Assembly (NCBI GenBank): GCA_947494445.1 | Contig: CANLVD010000006.1 | Location: forward strand, 62,001-126,000 | Direction of reading: 5' to 3' | Source: an uncultured Paracoccaceae bacterium | GTDB taxonomy: Bacteria > Pseudomonadota > Alphaproteobacteria > Rhodobacterales > Rhodobacteraceae | DNA length: 64,000 nucleotides | In this document: positions 17,662-26,889 of the stretch, one piece after another | Numbering within the stretch: the first letter of the stretch is position 1 | Layout of the letters: the number at the start of each line of letters is the position of its first letter | Program-made: the position numbers and the translations under genes | The notes under the pieces: generated by a model | What the model was told of the DNA's origin: nothing | Seen by the model: only the letters and a program-made list of their open reading frames with translations | Database searches by the model: none

Positions 17662-19320
17662 ATGGCCGACACCTTTCGCCTGAGCTTGGCACAACTGAAC
17701 CCCACGGTCGGGGATTTTCAGGGCAATCTGGCAAAAATCCGCCAAGCCTGGGCCGCGGGCCGGGAGGCAGGCAGCGACTTCGTGGCCCTACCGGAGATGT
17801 TTTTGACCGGGTACCAGATGCAGGATCTGGTGTTGAAACCGGCCTTTGTCGACGAGGCGCTTAGCCAAATCGAGACGCTGGCGGCCGAGATAACGGAGGG
17901 CCCGCTTCTGGGCTTTGGCGCGCCTGCCGTGCGTGACGGCGTGCTTTACAACGCTTATTTCGTGCTGGGAGAGGGACGGGTGCAGCGGATTGCGCTGAAG
18001 CATCACCTGCCCAACACCCATGTCTTTGATGAGCACAGACTTTATGCGCAAGGCCCGTTGAGCGGCCCGATGGATGCAGGTGGAGTGCGCATCGGTCTGC
18101 CGATCTGCGAGGATGCCTGGCATGAGGATGTGGCGGAGACCACGGTGGAGAGTGGCGCAGAGATTCTGTTGGTGCCCAATGGCTCGCCCTATTACCGGGG
18201 CAAATTTGCCGAGCGGATGAGCCACATGGTCAGCCGTGTGATCGAAAACGACGTGCCACTTGTGTATCTGAACATGACAGGCGGGCAGGATGATCAGGTC
18301 TTTGACGGGCGGTCTTTCGTGTTGAACCGGGGCGGCAAGCTGGCAGTGCAGATGCCTTTGATTGAGGAGTGCATTGAACATGTGACCTTCCGGCGCGGAG
18401 ATGACGGCTGGGCGGCTGATCAGGGGCGGCGCGAGGTGTTTCCCGACAAGGTCGAGCAGGATTATCAGATCATGGTGGTGGCCTTGCGCGACTACATGGC
18501 CAAGACCGGGTTCAAACAGGTGCTGCTGGGCCTGTCGGGCGGGATCGACAGCGCGATTGTGGCAACCATTGCAGCTGATGCGCTGGGCGCAGAGAATGTG
18601 CGCTGCGTGATGCTGCCCTCGGAATATACATCTGCCCATTCGCTGGAAGATGCAGCTGCCTGCGCCACGGCGCTGGGCTGCAAGCTTGATACTGTGCCGA
18701 TCAAGGAGGGGCGGGCCGCGATCATGGGCACGCTGGCCCCGTTTTTTGAGGGCACCGAACCCGGTGTCGCGGAAGAGAACATCCAGAGCCGGTTGCGCGG
18801 CCTGTTGCTGATGGCGCTGAGCAACAAGACCGGTGAGATGCTGCTGACCACGGGCAACAAGTCCGAGGTCGCGGTGGGATATGCAACGATCTATGGCGAT
18901 ATGGCGGGTGGCTATAACCCGATCAAGGATCTTTACAAAATGCGGGTCTTCGAGACCTGCCGCTGGCGCAATGCCAACCATCGGGACTGGATGATGGGCC
19001 CCGAAGGTGAGGTGATCCCGCAGCGGATCATCGACAAGCCGCCCTCAGCCGAATTGCGCGAGGATCAGAAGGACGAGGACAGTCTGCCGCCCTATGAAGT
19101 GCTCGATGGCATTCTTGAGATGCTGATCGAGGGTGATGCAAGCGTGGCCGATTGCGTGGCAGCGGGCTATGATCGGGATGTGGTCAAACGGGTCGAGCAT
19201 CTGATCTACATCTCGGAATACAAACGCTTCCAGTCCGCACCCGGTGCACGGTTGACGCCCAAGGCGTTCTGGCTGGATCGGCGCTATCCGATCGTGAACC
19301 GCTGGCGCGACCAGAGCTGA
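17662..19320 (+). CDS. nadE: Glutamine-dependent NAD+ synthetase
   Basis: Amidates nicotinate adenine dinucleotide to NAD+ using glutamine; 552 residues. The N-terminal nitrilase-like glutaminase domain (about 1-250) has the Glu-Lys-Cys set in LPEMFLTGY, KHHLPN and LPICEDAW. The C-terminal synthetase domain carries the PP-loop LSGGIDSAIVA, the ATP/NaAD segment LLTTGNKSEVAVGY and NPIKDLYKM. Length and domain order are those of bacterial two-domain NadE. The next gene starts five bases after its stop. Confidence 0.96.
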   Translation: MADTFRLSLAQLNPTVGDFQGNLAKIRQAWAAGREAGSDFVALPEMFLTGYQMQDLVLKPAFVDEALSQIETLAAEITEGPLLGFGAPAVRDGVLYNAYFVLGEGRVQRIALKHHLPNTHVFDEHRLYAQGPLSGPMDAGGVRIGLPICEDAWHEDVAETTVESGAEILLVPNGSPYYRGKFAERMSHMVSRVIENDVPLVYLNMTGGQDDQVFDGRSFVLNRGGKLAVQMPLIEECIEHVTFRRGDDGWAADQGRREVFPDKVEQDYQIMVVALRDYMAKTGFKQVLLGLSGGIDSAIVATIAADALGAENVRCVMLPSEYTSAHSLEDAAACATALGCKLDTVPIKEGRAAIMGTLAPFFEGTEPGVAEENIQSRLRGLLLMALSNKTGEMLLTTGNKSEVAVGYATIYGDMAGGYNPIKDLYKMRVFETCRWRNANHRDWMMGPEGEVIPQRIIDKPPSAELREDQKDEDSLPPYEVLDGILEMLIEGDASVADCVAAGYDRDVVKRVEHLIYISEYKRFQSAPGARLTPKAFWLDRRYPIVNRWRDQS

Positions 19321-19325
19321 GCGCG

Positions 19326-20702
19326 ATGTCGGTTTTTCTCGCTCCGGGCTGTTCACTTGTTGATCTGCGCGAGGGGCGGGAGTGGGACCGGGCTGCATTG
19401 TTGGACAGTGTTGCGGAGCAGGCCGGTCGGCTGGCCGGGCTAGGGCTGCCGAAGGGTGCGCGCGTGGTGCTGAGCCTTGCCGAGCCCGTATCCTGTCTGA
19501 CCGCGTTGCTGGCTTGCTGGGAGGCGGGGTTCTGCGCAGTTCTGGTCAATCCCGGCATCACGGGCGATGAGCGCGCGCGGGTGGATGCCGCATGTACGCC
19601 TGCGCTCTGGCTTGATGGCGATCAGGATTTGACCGGGACGGTCGGTAAAGCAGTAGCGCTTGATGAGGATGCGCCTGCGCTGATCCTGATGACGTCCGGC
19701 ACCACCGGGACGCCCAAGGGCGTTGTGCTGAGTGGTCGGGTTTTGAAAGCCCGAATTGACAGCAATATCAGGCAGATCGGCGCGAAAGCTCTGAAGCGAT
19801 CCCTGTGCCCCTTGCCGCTGCATTTCGGGCATGGGTTGATTGGCAATTGCCTGACGCCATTGGCCGCGGGTGGGCAGGTGATGCTGATGCCGCAACCCTC
19901 CATGGTCGAGATGGCGGGGTTTGGGGCGTTGCTTGAGGCGCGCGATGTGACGTTCATGAGCTCAGTTCCCAGCCTCTGGCGGATGGTGCTGCGGCTCTCG
20001 GCGCCGGTCTCGCGGCCCGGGATGCGGGTTCATGTCGGCTCTGCGCCTCTGTCTCTGGAGTTGTGGCGCGAGATTGCCGGGTGGTGTGGCAGCGAAGACG
20101 TGTGGAACATGTATGGCATGACAGAAAGCGCCAACTGGGTGGCCGGTGTGCCGTTGACCCGCGCACGAGAGGGGTTGGTCGGACCTGCCTGGAATGGTGA
20201 TTTTGCCGTTCTGCGCGACGGTGAGATCAAGCGCGAAGCGCAGGGTGAAGTCCTGTTGCGCGACGCAGCCGTTATGTCGGGGTTATGGGCCGCGCCGGAG
20301 GCAACGGCTCTTGCCTTTGAGGCGGGCTGGCTGCGCACCGGGGATGTGGGCGAGATCGGTGAAGAGGGGCTGGTGCTATTGGGGCGGTTGAAGTCCGAGA
20401 TCAACCGGGGCGGTGTGAAAGTGCTGGCCGAAGAGATCGATGCGCTTTTGGAACGGCATCCGGGCGTGGCGGAAGCCTGTGCCTTTGGCATTCCCGATCC
20501 GGTCGCAGGTGAGGCGGTGGCGGCAGCATATGTTGCGCACCCGAGCGGGCCTGATCCTGTGGCGCTGAAAGAGTGGTGTGCCACGCAAGTACGGTCTGAG
20601 GCTGTGCCGGGTTTGCTGGTTGCCATGACGTCCCTGCCGCGCAATGATCGGGGCAAGCTGTCGCGTGATCAGGTGAGGGACCTGGCGCTGGCAAAGGGGT
20701 GA
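19326..20702 (+). CDS. Class I adenylate-forming acyl/aminoacyl ligase (ANL family)
   Basis: 458 residues, shorter than most ANL enzymes. It shows the AMP-binding P-loop LMTSGTTGTPKGVV, the adenine motif MYGMTESANW, the hinge RTGDVGEIGEEG, the SEINRGGVKVLAEEID segment and the C-terminal catalytic Lys in NDRGKLSRD. It activates a carboxylic acid with ATP. A GNAT gene and a stand-alone carrier protein follow within a few bases, so the acyl group is more likely loaded on that carrier than on CoA; this is inference. The intended acid is unknown. Confidence 0.85.
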   Translation: MSVFLAPGCSLVDLREGREWDRAALLDSVAEQAGRLAGLGLPKGARVVLSLAEPVSCLTALLACWEAGFCAVLVNPGITGDERARVDAACTPALWLDGDQDLTGTVGKAVALDEDAPALILMTSGTTGTPKGVVLSGRVLKARIDSNIRQIGAKALKRSLCPLPLHFGHGLIGNCLTPLAAGGQVMLMPQPSMVEMAGFGALLEARDVTFMSSVPSLWRMVLRLSAPVSRPGMRVHVGSAPLSLELWREIAGWCGSEDVWNMYGMTESANWVAGVPLTRAREGLVGPAWNGDFAVLRDGEIKREAQGEVLLRDAAVMSGLWAAPEATALAFEAGWLRTGDVGEIGEEGLVLLGRLKSEINRGGVKVLAEEIDALLERHPGVAEACAFGIPDPVAGEAVAAAYVAHPSGPDPVALKEWCATQVRSEAVPGLLVAMTSLPRNDRGKLSRDQVRDLALAKG

Positions 20703-20704
20703 GA

Positions 20705-21268
20705 ATGCGCAAGAAACCAGACCAGTTTTTGTCTCAACCGCTGGCATCCGAGCGGTTCGAGCTGATCCCGCTTGATTTCAAGGGGGCGTATAATGCGACG
20801 TGGCTCTGGACGGCGAACCAGCAGGATCTGCTTTATACGACGTTCAACTCCTCACCTCGGACGAAATGGCAATGGTTTCGTGAAATGGACCGCCCCGATG
20901 GGCGCACGACCTTCTATCATGCAATCCGACCCAAGTCGGGCAAAGGGGTGATCGGAACCCACAGGATCGTGCTGAATTCAAAGGGCACGGCGAAACTGGC
21001 CTGTGTGGTGCATGCCCGGAAATGGTGGGGCAAGGACGTGTTCTTTGAGGCCCGCAGTGCGATCATGGACCATTTTTTCCAAAGTGATCGGATCGAGCGG
21101 ATGCAGGGCAATGTGCATGTGGAAAATCAGGCCTCCATCTACAATTACATGAAGCTGGGGTTCCGTTGCGTGGGTGAGTTTCGCAAAGGCAGTCGGGACA
21201 AGCACACGGGGAATTATTTCAACGTGTTGGCGTTTGAAATGCTCAAAGTTGACTGGATGGCGAAATGA
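20705..21268 (+). CDS. GNAT-family N-acetyl/acyltransferase
   Basis: 187 residues with the GNAT pattern: ERFELIPLD at the N-terminus, the acyl-CoA loop region around KLACVVHARKWWGKDVFFEA, and the C-terminal NVHVENQASIYNYMKLGFRCVGEFRKG typical of RimJ/RimL-like transferases. It lies between an adenylating enzyme and an acyl carrier protein, and its stop overlaps the carrier start. It may transfer an acyl group from the carrier or CoA to an amine acceptor. ATG 20705 follows AGGGGTGAG. Confidence 0.82.
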   Translation: MRKKPDQFLSQPLASERFELIPLDFKGAYNATWLWTANQQDLLYTTFNSSPRTKWQWFREMDRPDGRTTFYHAIRPKSGKGVIGTHRIVLNSKGTAKLACVVHARKWWGKDVFFEARSAIMDHFFQSDRIERMQGNVHVENQASIYNYMKLGFRCVGEFRKGSRDKHTGNYFNVLAFEMLKVDWMAK

Positions 21269-21495
21269 CGGTGCGGGCGCGAGATATCATGGCTGATGCC
21301 TTCGGGGTGGATGCAGCGCAGATATCAGAAACCGGGGATATGGCGAGCGTTCCGGGATGGGATTCGCTGTCGCATATGAAACTGGTGGCAGCTTTGGAAG
21401 AAGCTCTTGGCCGCCCGCTTGAGATCATGGAGATCGTCGGGCTTGTTTCTGTTCCAGCAATTTCGCAACTGCTGGAACAGGAATGTCAGACTTGA
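21265..21495 (+). CDS. Stand-alone acyl/peptidyl carrier protein
   Basis: 76 residues with the phosphopantetheine attachment motif in VPGWDSLSHMKLV; Ser 34 is the predicted 4'-phosphopantetheine site. Size and the four-helix hydrophobic pattern fit an ACP/PCP. It is not the fatty-acid AcpP, whose motif differs (DSLD) and which sits among fab genes. Overlap with the GNAT gene (ATGA) and closeness to the ANL ligase make a dedicated loading-carrier-transfer set likely. Confidence 0.88.
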   Translation: MTVRARDIMADAFGVDAAQISETGDMASVPGWDSLSHMKLVAALEEALGRPLEIMEIVGLVSVPAISQLLEQECQT

Positions 21496-21501
21496 GACGG
21501 G

Positions 21502-21735
21502 TTATCCGTCGACTTTTTCTGCCGATACAGGATCGTCGTCGCCGCTTGCTGCGATGCCGATGGCAATAATGGCCAGAAGCGGCACGATCCAGCCAGCGGC
21601 GCTGGAGCCCATGGGCTGAACGATCTCTTCTTCCATAACTTCCTCTTCAACAGGTGCTTCGAACACCAGGTTGCCGGCAGTTGCGGATGTGGTCATTGCT
21701 GCCAATGCGGCAGCTGCTGCTGGGAAAAACTTCAT
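21502..21735 (-). CDS. Small exported/membrane protein of unknown function
   Basis: 77 residues: signal peptide (MKFFPAAAAALAAMTTSATA), an acidic segment (EEEVMEEEIVQP), one hydrophobic stretch (GWIVPLLAIIAIGIAAS) near the C-terminus and a short acidic tail. ATG 21735 follows GAGGTGAGTG; a GTG one codon upstream is possible. Small proteins of this make-up are common in Rhodobacterales, but I do not recognise a function. It is convergent with the carrier-protein gene. Confidence 0.7.
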   Translation of the reverse strand: MKFFPAAAAALAAMTTSATAGNLVFEAPVEEEVMEEEIVQPMGSSAAGWIVPLLAIIAIGIAASGDDDPVSAEKVDG

Positions 21736-21957
21736 CACTCACCTCGATTGCTGGTTTTCACTTCGCCTTTTAAGCCCTCGTGCCACGTGACATGTAAAGT
21801 GATTTTAAGCGCATTAACGCTAAAAGCCCGGCTAATCGTTGCAAAACCTACACGATTGGCGTGGAAATGGCCTGATTTCAGCCGGATTGTCGTAACTGAT
21901 CGTTAAGCCCGACCTCCGAGACTGCGCAGCTGTAATTCGGGGAAATGGTGAGCAAAG

Positions 21958-23466
21958 ATGGCGGCGCGGCAGGCAAAGAAGACGCAATTGGATGATGTGA
22001 TGCCAGGGCGGCTGGACCAGATGTCCTATGCCTCGCTGATCGCGAGACATGGCACGGATGCCATTGTGGTGACCGGAACAGATGGTCTGGTGGAATGGGC
22101 CAATCCCGCCTTTCAACGCCTCAGCGGTTACACGGTCGAGGAGATGCAAGGACGCAAGCCCGGGGCCGTTTTGCAGGGTGCGGACACCGATCCGGGCACG
22201 GTTGCCATGATCAGTCAGGCGTTGAAGGAAAAGCGTCAGGTCCGCACGGAAATTCTGAACTATTCCAAAACCGGCGATGCCTACTGGATCGAGTTGAACA
22301 TCACGCCCGTGTTCGATGCATCCGGCAAGCACACGCACTTTATGTCAATCGAACGCGATGTGACCGAGCGCAAACGCTTTGAGCAGGAGGCGCGGGAGGC
22401 ACAGACGCGCGAAGCCAGTCGTCAGGAGGAACGCCGCCTGCTGGCCCAGACCAGCGAATGGCTTTATGCGGCCAAATCCATGGAAGAACTGCTTGCGGTG
22501 GTGCGGCGTTGCATGGAGCGGATCGTGCCTGAAGCCTCGGGCGCGCTTTATATCTATTCGAACTCCCGCGACATGCTGGAGCGCACGATCCAGTGGGGCG
22601 CTGATCTGGGCGGAGAGCAGACCATGCATATGGAGGCTGACGACTGCTGGTCGCTGCGCCGGGGGCGGGCCTATGCTTTTGGCGGTGAGGATATTCACTT
22701 CGTTTGCGGGCATCACAGATCGCGGGAAGACACGCCGTCGCTCTGCCTGCCTTTGATTGCCCATGGTGATACGATCGGGATGCTATCGCTGGTGTTTTCT
22801 GATCTTTCAATTGACGAAGATGGTCACAGCCAAGTTCAGAAGCTTGTGTCGAACCGCTGGGAACTATCGCTTGTCTGTGCCGAGCAGATCTCGCTGGCAG
22901 TTGCCAATGTGCGGCTGCGCCAGCAATTGCAGGACCAGTCGGTGCGTGATCAGTTGACCGGATTATGGAACCGCCGCTGGTTCATGGAGATGGCGCAAAA
23001 GGAACTGAACCGGACCACGTCGCGCAAGCTGCCGCTGTCGCTTGTCTCGCTCGATGTGGATCACTTCAAGCTGTTCAACGATCACCATGGCCATGACGCG
23101 GGCGATATCGTGTTGCGCGAGGTCGGTGCGCTGATGCGAACGAGCTTCGGTGGCATGGCCTCACCCTGTCGATTGGGCGGGGAGGAGTTCACGGTGATTG
23201 TGCCCGAAATGCCGGTGGCCGATGTGATGGCAGAGGCCGATGCGTTCCGGCTGGCACTGTCGGAACTGTCCGTGCGGTGCAATGGCGCCACACTGCCCCG
23301 GATCACGATTTCCGGAGGGGTGGCAACAGCGCCTGATGACGGCACGACGCTGGATGAGTTGATCAAGGCGGCAGATACAGCGCTTTATGCGGCCAAGGCC
23401 GGCGGGCGAGACTGCATTTTGCCAGCAGTTCATCGGGACATGGACCGCGCGATTGCGGCCGAGTAG
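21958..23466 (+). CDS. PAS-GAF-GGDEF diguanylate cyclase
   Basis: 502 residues, no transmembrane segment. A PAS domain with PAC motif (about 25-145, including FQRLSGYTVEEMQGRKPG and DVTERKRFEQE), a GAF-like domain (about 165-325), then a GGDEF domain. The active-site motif is GGEEF near residue 406, the signature of a catalytically competent cyclase making c-di-GMP; no EAL domain is present. Inputs through PAS and GAF suggest cytoplasmic sensing of a small molecule, redox state or light. Single gene in its own 220-bp promoter space. Confidence 0.92.
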   Translation: MAARQAKKTQLDDVMPGRLDQMSYASLIARHGTDAIVVTGTDGLVEWANPAFQRLSGYTVEEMQGRKPGAVLQGADTDPGTVAMISQALKEKRQVRTEILNYSKTGDAYWIELNITPVFDASGKHTHFMSIERDVTERKRFEQEAREAQTREASRQEERRLLAQTSEWLYAAKSMEELLAVVRRCMERIVPEASGALYIYSNSRDMLERTIQWGADLGGEQTMHMEADDCWSLRRGRAYAFGGEDIHFVCGHHRSREDTPSLCLPLIAHGDTIGMLSLVFSDLSIDEDGHSQVQKLVSNRWELSLVCAEQISLAVANVRLRQQLQDQSVRDQLTGLWNRRWFMEMAQKELNRTTSRKLPLSLVSLDVDHFKLFNDHHGHDAGDIVLREVGALMRTSFGGMASPCRLGGEEFTVIVPEMPVADVMAEADAFRLALSELSVRCNGATLPRITISGGVATAPDDGTTLDELIKAADTALYAAKAGGRDCILPAVHRDMDRAIAAE

Positions 23467-23535
23467 CACGGGCAGACTGGACAGCAGGTGAAAATTGGGG
23501 GATGACGCAGGCTCAATCACAGCGAGCCTTGTCCC

Positions 23536-24861
23536 ATGACCACCACACGTTTTGCGCCTTCGCCCACAGGTTACCTGCACATCGGCAACCTGCGCACTGC
23601 GCTGTTCAACCATATGATCGCGCGCAAGGCCGGTGGCACGTTCATTCTGCGGATTGACGACACTGATCCCGAACGCTCGGAAGAACGCTTTGTCGACGCG
23701 ATCCGGGAAGATCTTGAATGGCTGGGTCTGACCTGGGACCGGGAGGAGCGTCAGTCTGCACGGATGGACGCCTATCTGGCCGCGGCCGACACCTTGCGGG
23801 CCAAGGGGCGGTTCTACGAGGCGTTCGAGACGCCGACGGAACTGGATCTGAAACGCAAGAAACAGCTGAACATGGGCAAACCACCGGTGTACGACCGGGC
23901 GGCTCTGGCACTGTCGGACGAGGAGCGTGACGCGCTCAGGGCCGAGCGGGGCGATGGCGTCTGGCGGTTCAAGCTGGAAACGACGCGGATCAACTGGACC
24001 GATGGCATTCTGGGCGATTTGTCTATTGATGCGGCCAGCGTGTCGGACCCGGTGTTGATCCGGGGTGACGGGCAGATGCTGTATACTCTGGCCTCTGTTG
24101 TCGATGATACGGATATGGGTGTGACGCATGTGGTGCGCGGCTCGGATCATGTGACCAATACGGCAACGCAGATCCAGATCATGGAGGCGCTGGGCAAGTC
24201 TGCGCCGGTTTTTGCGCATCATTCGCTGCTGACCGGACCTCAGGGCGAAGGTCTGTCAAAGCGGCTTGGCACGCTGGCATTGCGTGATTTGCGCGAGGCA
24301 GGTGTCGAGCCTATGGCGTTGATCTCGCTTCTGGCGCGTCTGGGATCAAGCCAGCCGGTTGAAGTGCGTGAGACGCTGGACGAGGTGGCCGAAGGGTTTG
24401 ATCTGAGCCAGTTCGGTTCGGCCCCGACGAAATTCGATGAGGCTGATTTGCGGCCCTTGTCGGCGCGTGTTCTGCATCAGTCTCCGGTTACGGCAATGGC
24501 GGCGGATCTGTCTGCAGCAGGCGTGCCGGACGACCAGGCCGAGGCGTTCTGGGCCGCGATCCATGACAATGTGGAGACCCGGGCGGATGTGGCGCGGTGG
24601 TGGGCTTTGGCGCAAAATGGCGCGGATGCGCTGGTCGCGGATGAGGACCGGGAGTTTGTGACGGAAGCTTTGGCGATGCTGCCTGACGGCCCGTGGGATG
24701 GGACGACCTGGTCTGCCTGGACCGCTGCCGTGAAAGAGGCGACGGGGCGCAAGGGCAAGGGGCTGTTCATGCCGCTGCGCAAGGCAATGACCGGGCAGGA
24801 ACGGGGGCCTGACATGGCGTCGTTCATGGCCTTCCTGTCGCCACCCCGGATGCTGGGATGA
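23536..24861 (+). CDS. gltX: Glutamate--tRNA ligase
   Basis: Charges tRNA with glutamate; 441 residues. Class I motifs are present: HIGN in PTGYLHIGNLRTALFN and the KMSKS equivalent LSKR in GEGLSKRLGTL. The C-terminal anticodon-binding part is short. Many alphaproteobacteria have two gltX copies, one charging also tRNA-Gln; I cannot tell which this is. The start ATG 23536 follows GAGCC weakly. Confidence 0.93.
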   Translation: MTTTRFAPSPTGYLHIGNLRTALFNHMIARKAGGTFILRIDDTDPERSEERFVDAIREDLEWLGLTWDREERQSARMDAYLAAADTLRAKGRFYEAFETPTELDLKRKKQLNMGKPPVYDRAALALSDEERDALRAERGDGVWRFKLETTRINWTDGILGDLSIDAASVSDPVLIRGDGQMLYTLASVVDDTDMGVTHVVRGSDHVTNTATQIQIMEALGKSAPVFAHHSLLTGPQGEGLSKRLGTLALRDLREAGVEPMALISLLARLGSSQPVEVRETLDEVAEGFDLSQFGSAPTKFDEADLRPLSARVLHQSPVTAMAADLSAAGVPDDQAEAFWAAIHDNVETRADVARWWALAQNGADALVADEDREFVTEALAMLPDGPWDGTTWSAWTAAVKEATGRKGKGLFMPLRKAMTGQERGPDMASFMAFLSPPRMLG

Positions 24862-24947
24862 TTTTTTCGCACTGATCCCGGTTTGCGGGGGTGCGCCCGC
24901 CCCAAAAATGAACAAGACTGGTCCGGTATTGATCCGGGGAGGCGCGC

Positions 24948-26345
24948 ATGTCGGCAGAAGCGAAGTTTCTTGAAGGATCGCTCCTGCGTCATGTGGTGGT
25001 GATGTCGAGCACATCGTCCATCGGATTGATGGCGATTTTCATGGTCGATCTGGTGGACATGCTGTTCATCTCGATGCTGGGCAAGGCCGAGCTTGCGGCG
25101 GCTGTCGGCTATGCCGGTGCAATCCTGTTTCTCACCACCTCCGTTTCGATTGCCATGGCCATTGCTGCGGGTGCGATGGTGGCGCGTGCGCTGGGCGCGG
25201 GCGATGAGCAAAAAGCGCGCGAGGCTGGCACCCATGTTTTGGTCGTGGGGTTCTGTGTGGCGGTGGCCTTCGCGGCTTTGGTCTGGACGAACATTCCCTT
25301 GCTGGCAGGCCTGATGGGAGCCGAGGGTATGACGCTGCCGCTGGCAGTTGAGTATCTGTCGATCATCATCCCCTCCATGCCGTTTCTGATGATCGGCATG
25401 GCAGCAGGGGCGATTTTGCGGGCCCATGGTGATGCACGGCGGGCGATGTTCGCAACCGTGGGTGCGGGCGTGGTCAATGCGGTGCTCGACCCGATCCTGA
25501 TCTTCGGGCTGGGGCTGGAGTTGCAGGGGGCTGCCATTGCGTCGGTTGCGGCGCGTCTGAGCATGACAGCCTTGTCGCTTTGGCCGGTGATCAAGATCTA
25601 TGACGGGCTGGCACCTTTCAAAATGCCGGCTTTCCTGCGGGATCTGAATGCCATTCAGGGGCTGGCGGTGCCTGCACTGCTGACCAACCTCGCCACGCCT
25701 TTAGGTGCGGCTTACGTGACGCGGGCCATGGCGGAATATGGCGAGGATGCTGTGGCGGGAATGGCGATTGTCGGCCGGCTGACGCCGGTGTCTTTCGCCC
25801 TGATCTTTGCACTGTCAGGTGCAATTGGGCCGATCATCGGACAGAATTACGGAGCCAAGGACCATGAGCGTGTGCGCGGTGCCGTGCGCGACGGGCTGAT
25901 CTTCACGGCCGTCTATGTCTGCTGTGTATCGCTTCTGTTGTTCCTGTTCCGCGCACCGATTGTAGGGCTTTTTGATGCGGACGGGATGAGCAAGACGCTG
26001 GTGTTCCTGTTCTGCGGTCCCTTGGCACTGAGCTGGTTTTTCAACGGGGTGATCTTTGTCGGCAACGCGGGGTTCAACAATCTGGGTCACCCGTATTACT
26101 CGACCTGGATCAACTGGGGGCGCAACACGCTGGGCACAGTGCCGCTGGTGTTTCTGATGGGGGCCTGGCTGGGCGCGCCGGGTGTGCTGATCGGGCAGGC
26201 ACTGGGTGGCGTGGTTTTTGCAGGCGTTACCTGGTGGTTGATGCGCGGTCTCTTGGCAGGGCTGGACCATGAGGAGCCGGTCAAGCCGCGCGAGACCTTT
26301 TCACGCCGGGCGCGTCTGGTGCAGATGTTCGAGCATCGGCGCTAG
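24948..26345 (+). CDS. MATE-family multidrug/sodium efflux transporter
   Basis: 465 residues with about 12 hydrophobic helices in two halves, typical of the MATE/NorM family. Characteristic stretches include MVDLVDMLFISMLGKAELAAA in the first half and SGAIGPIIGQNYGAKDHERV, which is the repeated GQNxGA motif. ATG 24948 follows GGGGAGG. Substrate cannot be inferred. It stands alone, convergent with the CAP-domain gene. Confidence 0.9.
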   Translation: MSAEAKFLEGSLLRHVVVMSSTSSIGLMAIFMVDLVDMLFISMLGKAELAAAVGYAGAILFLTTSVSIAMAIAAGAMVARALGAGDEQKAREAGTHVLVVGFCVAVAFAALVWTNIPLLAGLMGAEGMTLPLAVEYLSIIIPSMPFLMIGMAAGAILRAHGDARRAMFATVGAGVVNAVLDPILIFGLGLELQGAAIASVAARLSMTALSLWPVIKIYDGLAPFKMPAFLRDLNAIQGLAVPALLTNLATPLGAAYVTRAMAEYGEDAVAGMAIVGRLTPVSFALIFALSGAIGPIIGQNYGAKDHERVRGAVRDGLIFTAVYVCCVSLLLFLFRAPIVGLFDADGMSKTLVFLFCGPLALSWFFNGVIFVGNAGFNNLGHPYYSTWINWGRNTLGTVPLVFLMGAWLGAPGVLIGQALGGVVFAGVTWWLMRGLLAGLDHEEPVKPRETFSRRARLVQMFEHRR

Positions 26346-26350
26346 GCCGG

Positions 26351-26815
26351 TCAGCGGCGGGCGAAGATCTGCACGGCGTAAACCGTGCCGTCAGCGCCGG
26401 TGGCAAGGCCCGAGCCCATTTCGCGGGATTTCTTGGACAGAAGATTTTTGCGGTGGCCTGGTGATTTCAACCAGCCGCGCATGATGACATCGATGTAGGC
26501 GTCGGGGTCTGAATATCCCTGAGCTGCCCCGATGTTCTCGGACACATAGCGGGGGCGGTAGCCGGTCGCACGGACCCGGGTCATCAGGCGCTTGCCGCCG
26601 ATGCGGTGGGAAAATTCGCCGGTTTGGCCCATAAGTTGCGCATAGGATTGTGCCGCTTGGACCAGATCCGGATGGGCACCGAGCGCTTTGCGGCCTTCGC
26701 GGGCGCGTGCCTCATTTGCGAGTGCGGTCAGACGCGCGGAAGCATCGGTCAGCGAAAAGGCGGGGGCTGCGATCAGCAGGGCGCTGCCTGCCACGAAAGC
26801 GCGTCTTGTCAGCAT
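26351..26815 (-). CDS. CAP-domain (SCP/PR1-like) exported protein
   Basis: 154 residues from ATG 26815; a signal peptide (MLTRRAFVAGSALLIAAPAFS, with a Tat-like RRAFVAG) precedes a CAP domain. Seen are LTALANEARAREGRKALG, FSHRIGGKRLMTR with the conserved His, YVSENIGAAQGY with Glu, and MRGWLKSPGHRKNLL, the family signature. Secreted bacterial CAP proteins are of uncertain function. The M48 protease gene is upstream on the same strand. Confidence 0.87.
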   Translation of the reverse strand: MLTRRAFVAGSALLIAAPAFSLTDASARLTALANEARAREGRKALGAHPDLVQAAQSYAQLMGQTGEFSHRIGGKRLMTRVRATGYRPRYVSENIGAAQGYSDPDAYIDVIMRGWLKSPGHRKNLLSKKSREMGSGLATGADGTVYAVQIFARR

Positions 26816-26889
26816 GTCACACACTCCATTGGTCCATCGTTACGAGTTTAAATCTCGCAACATCTGGCGGGGATTGTCAAATCGGGCGC

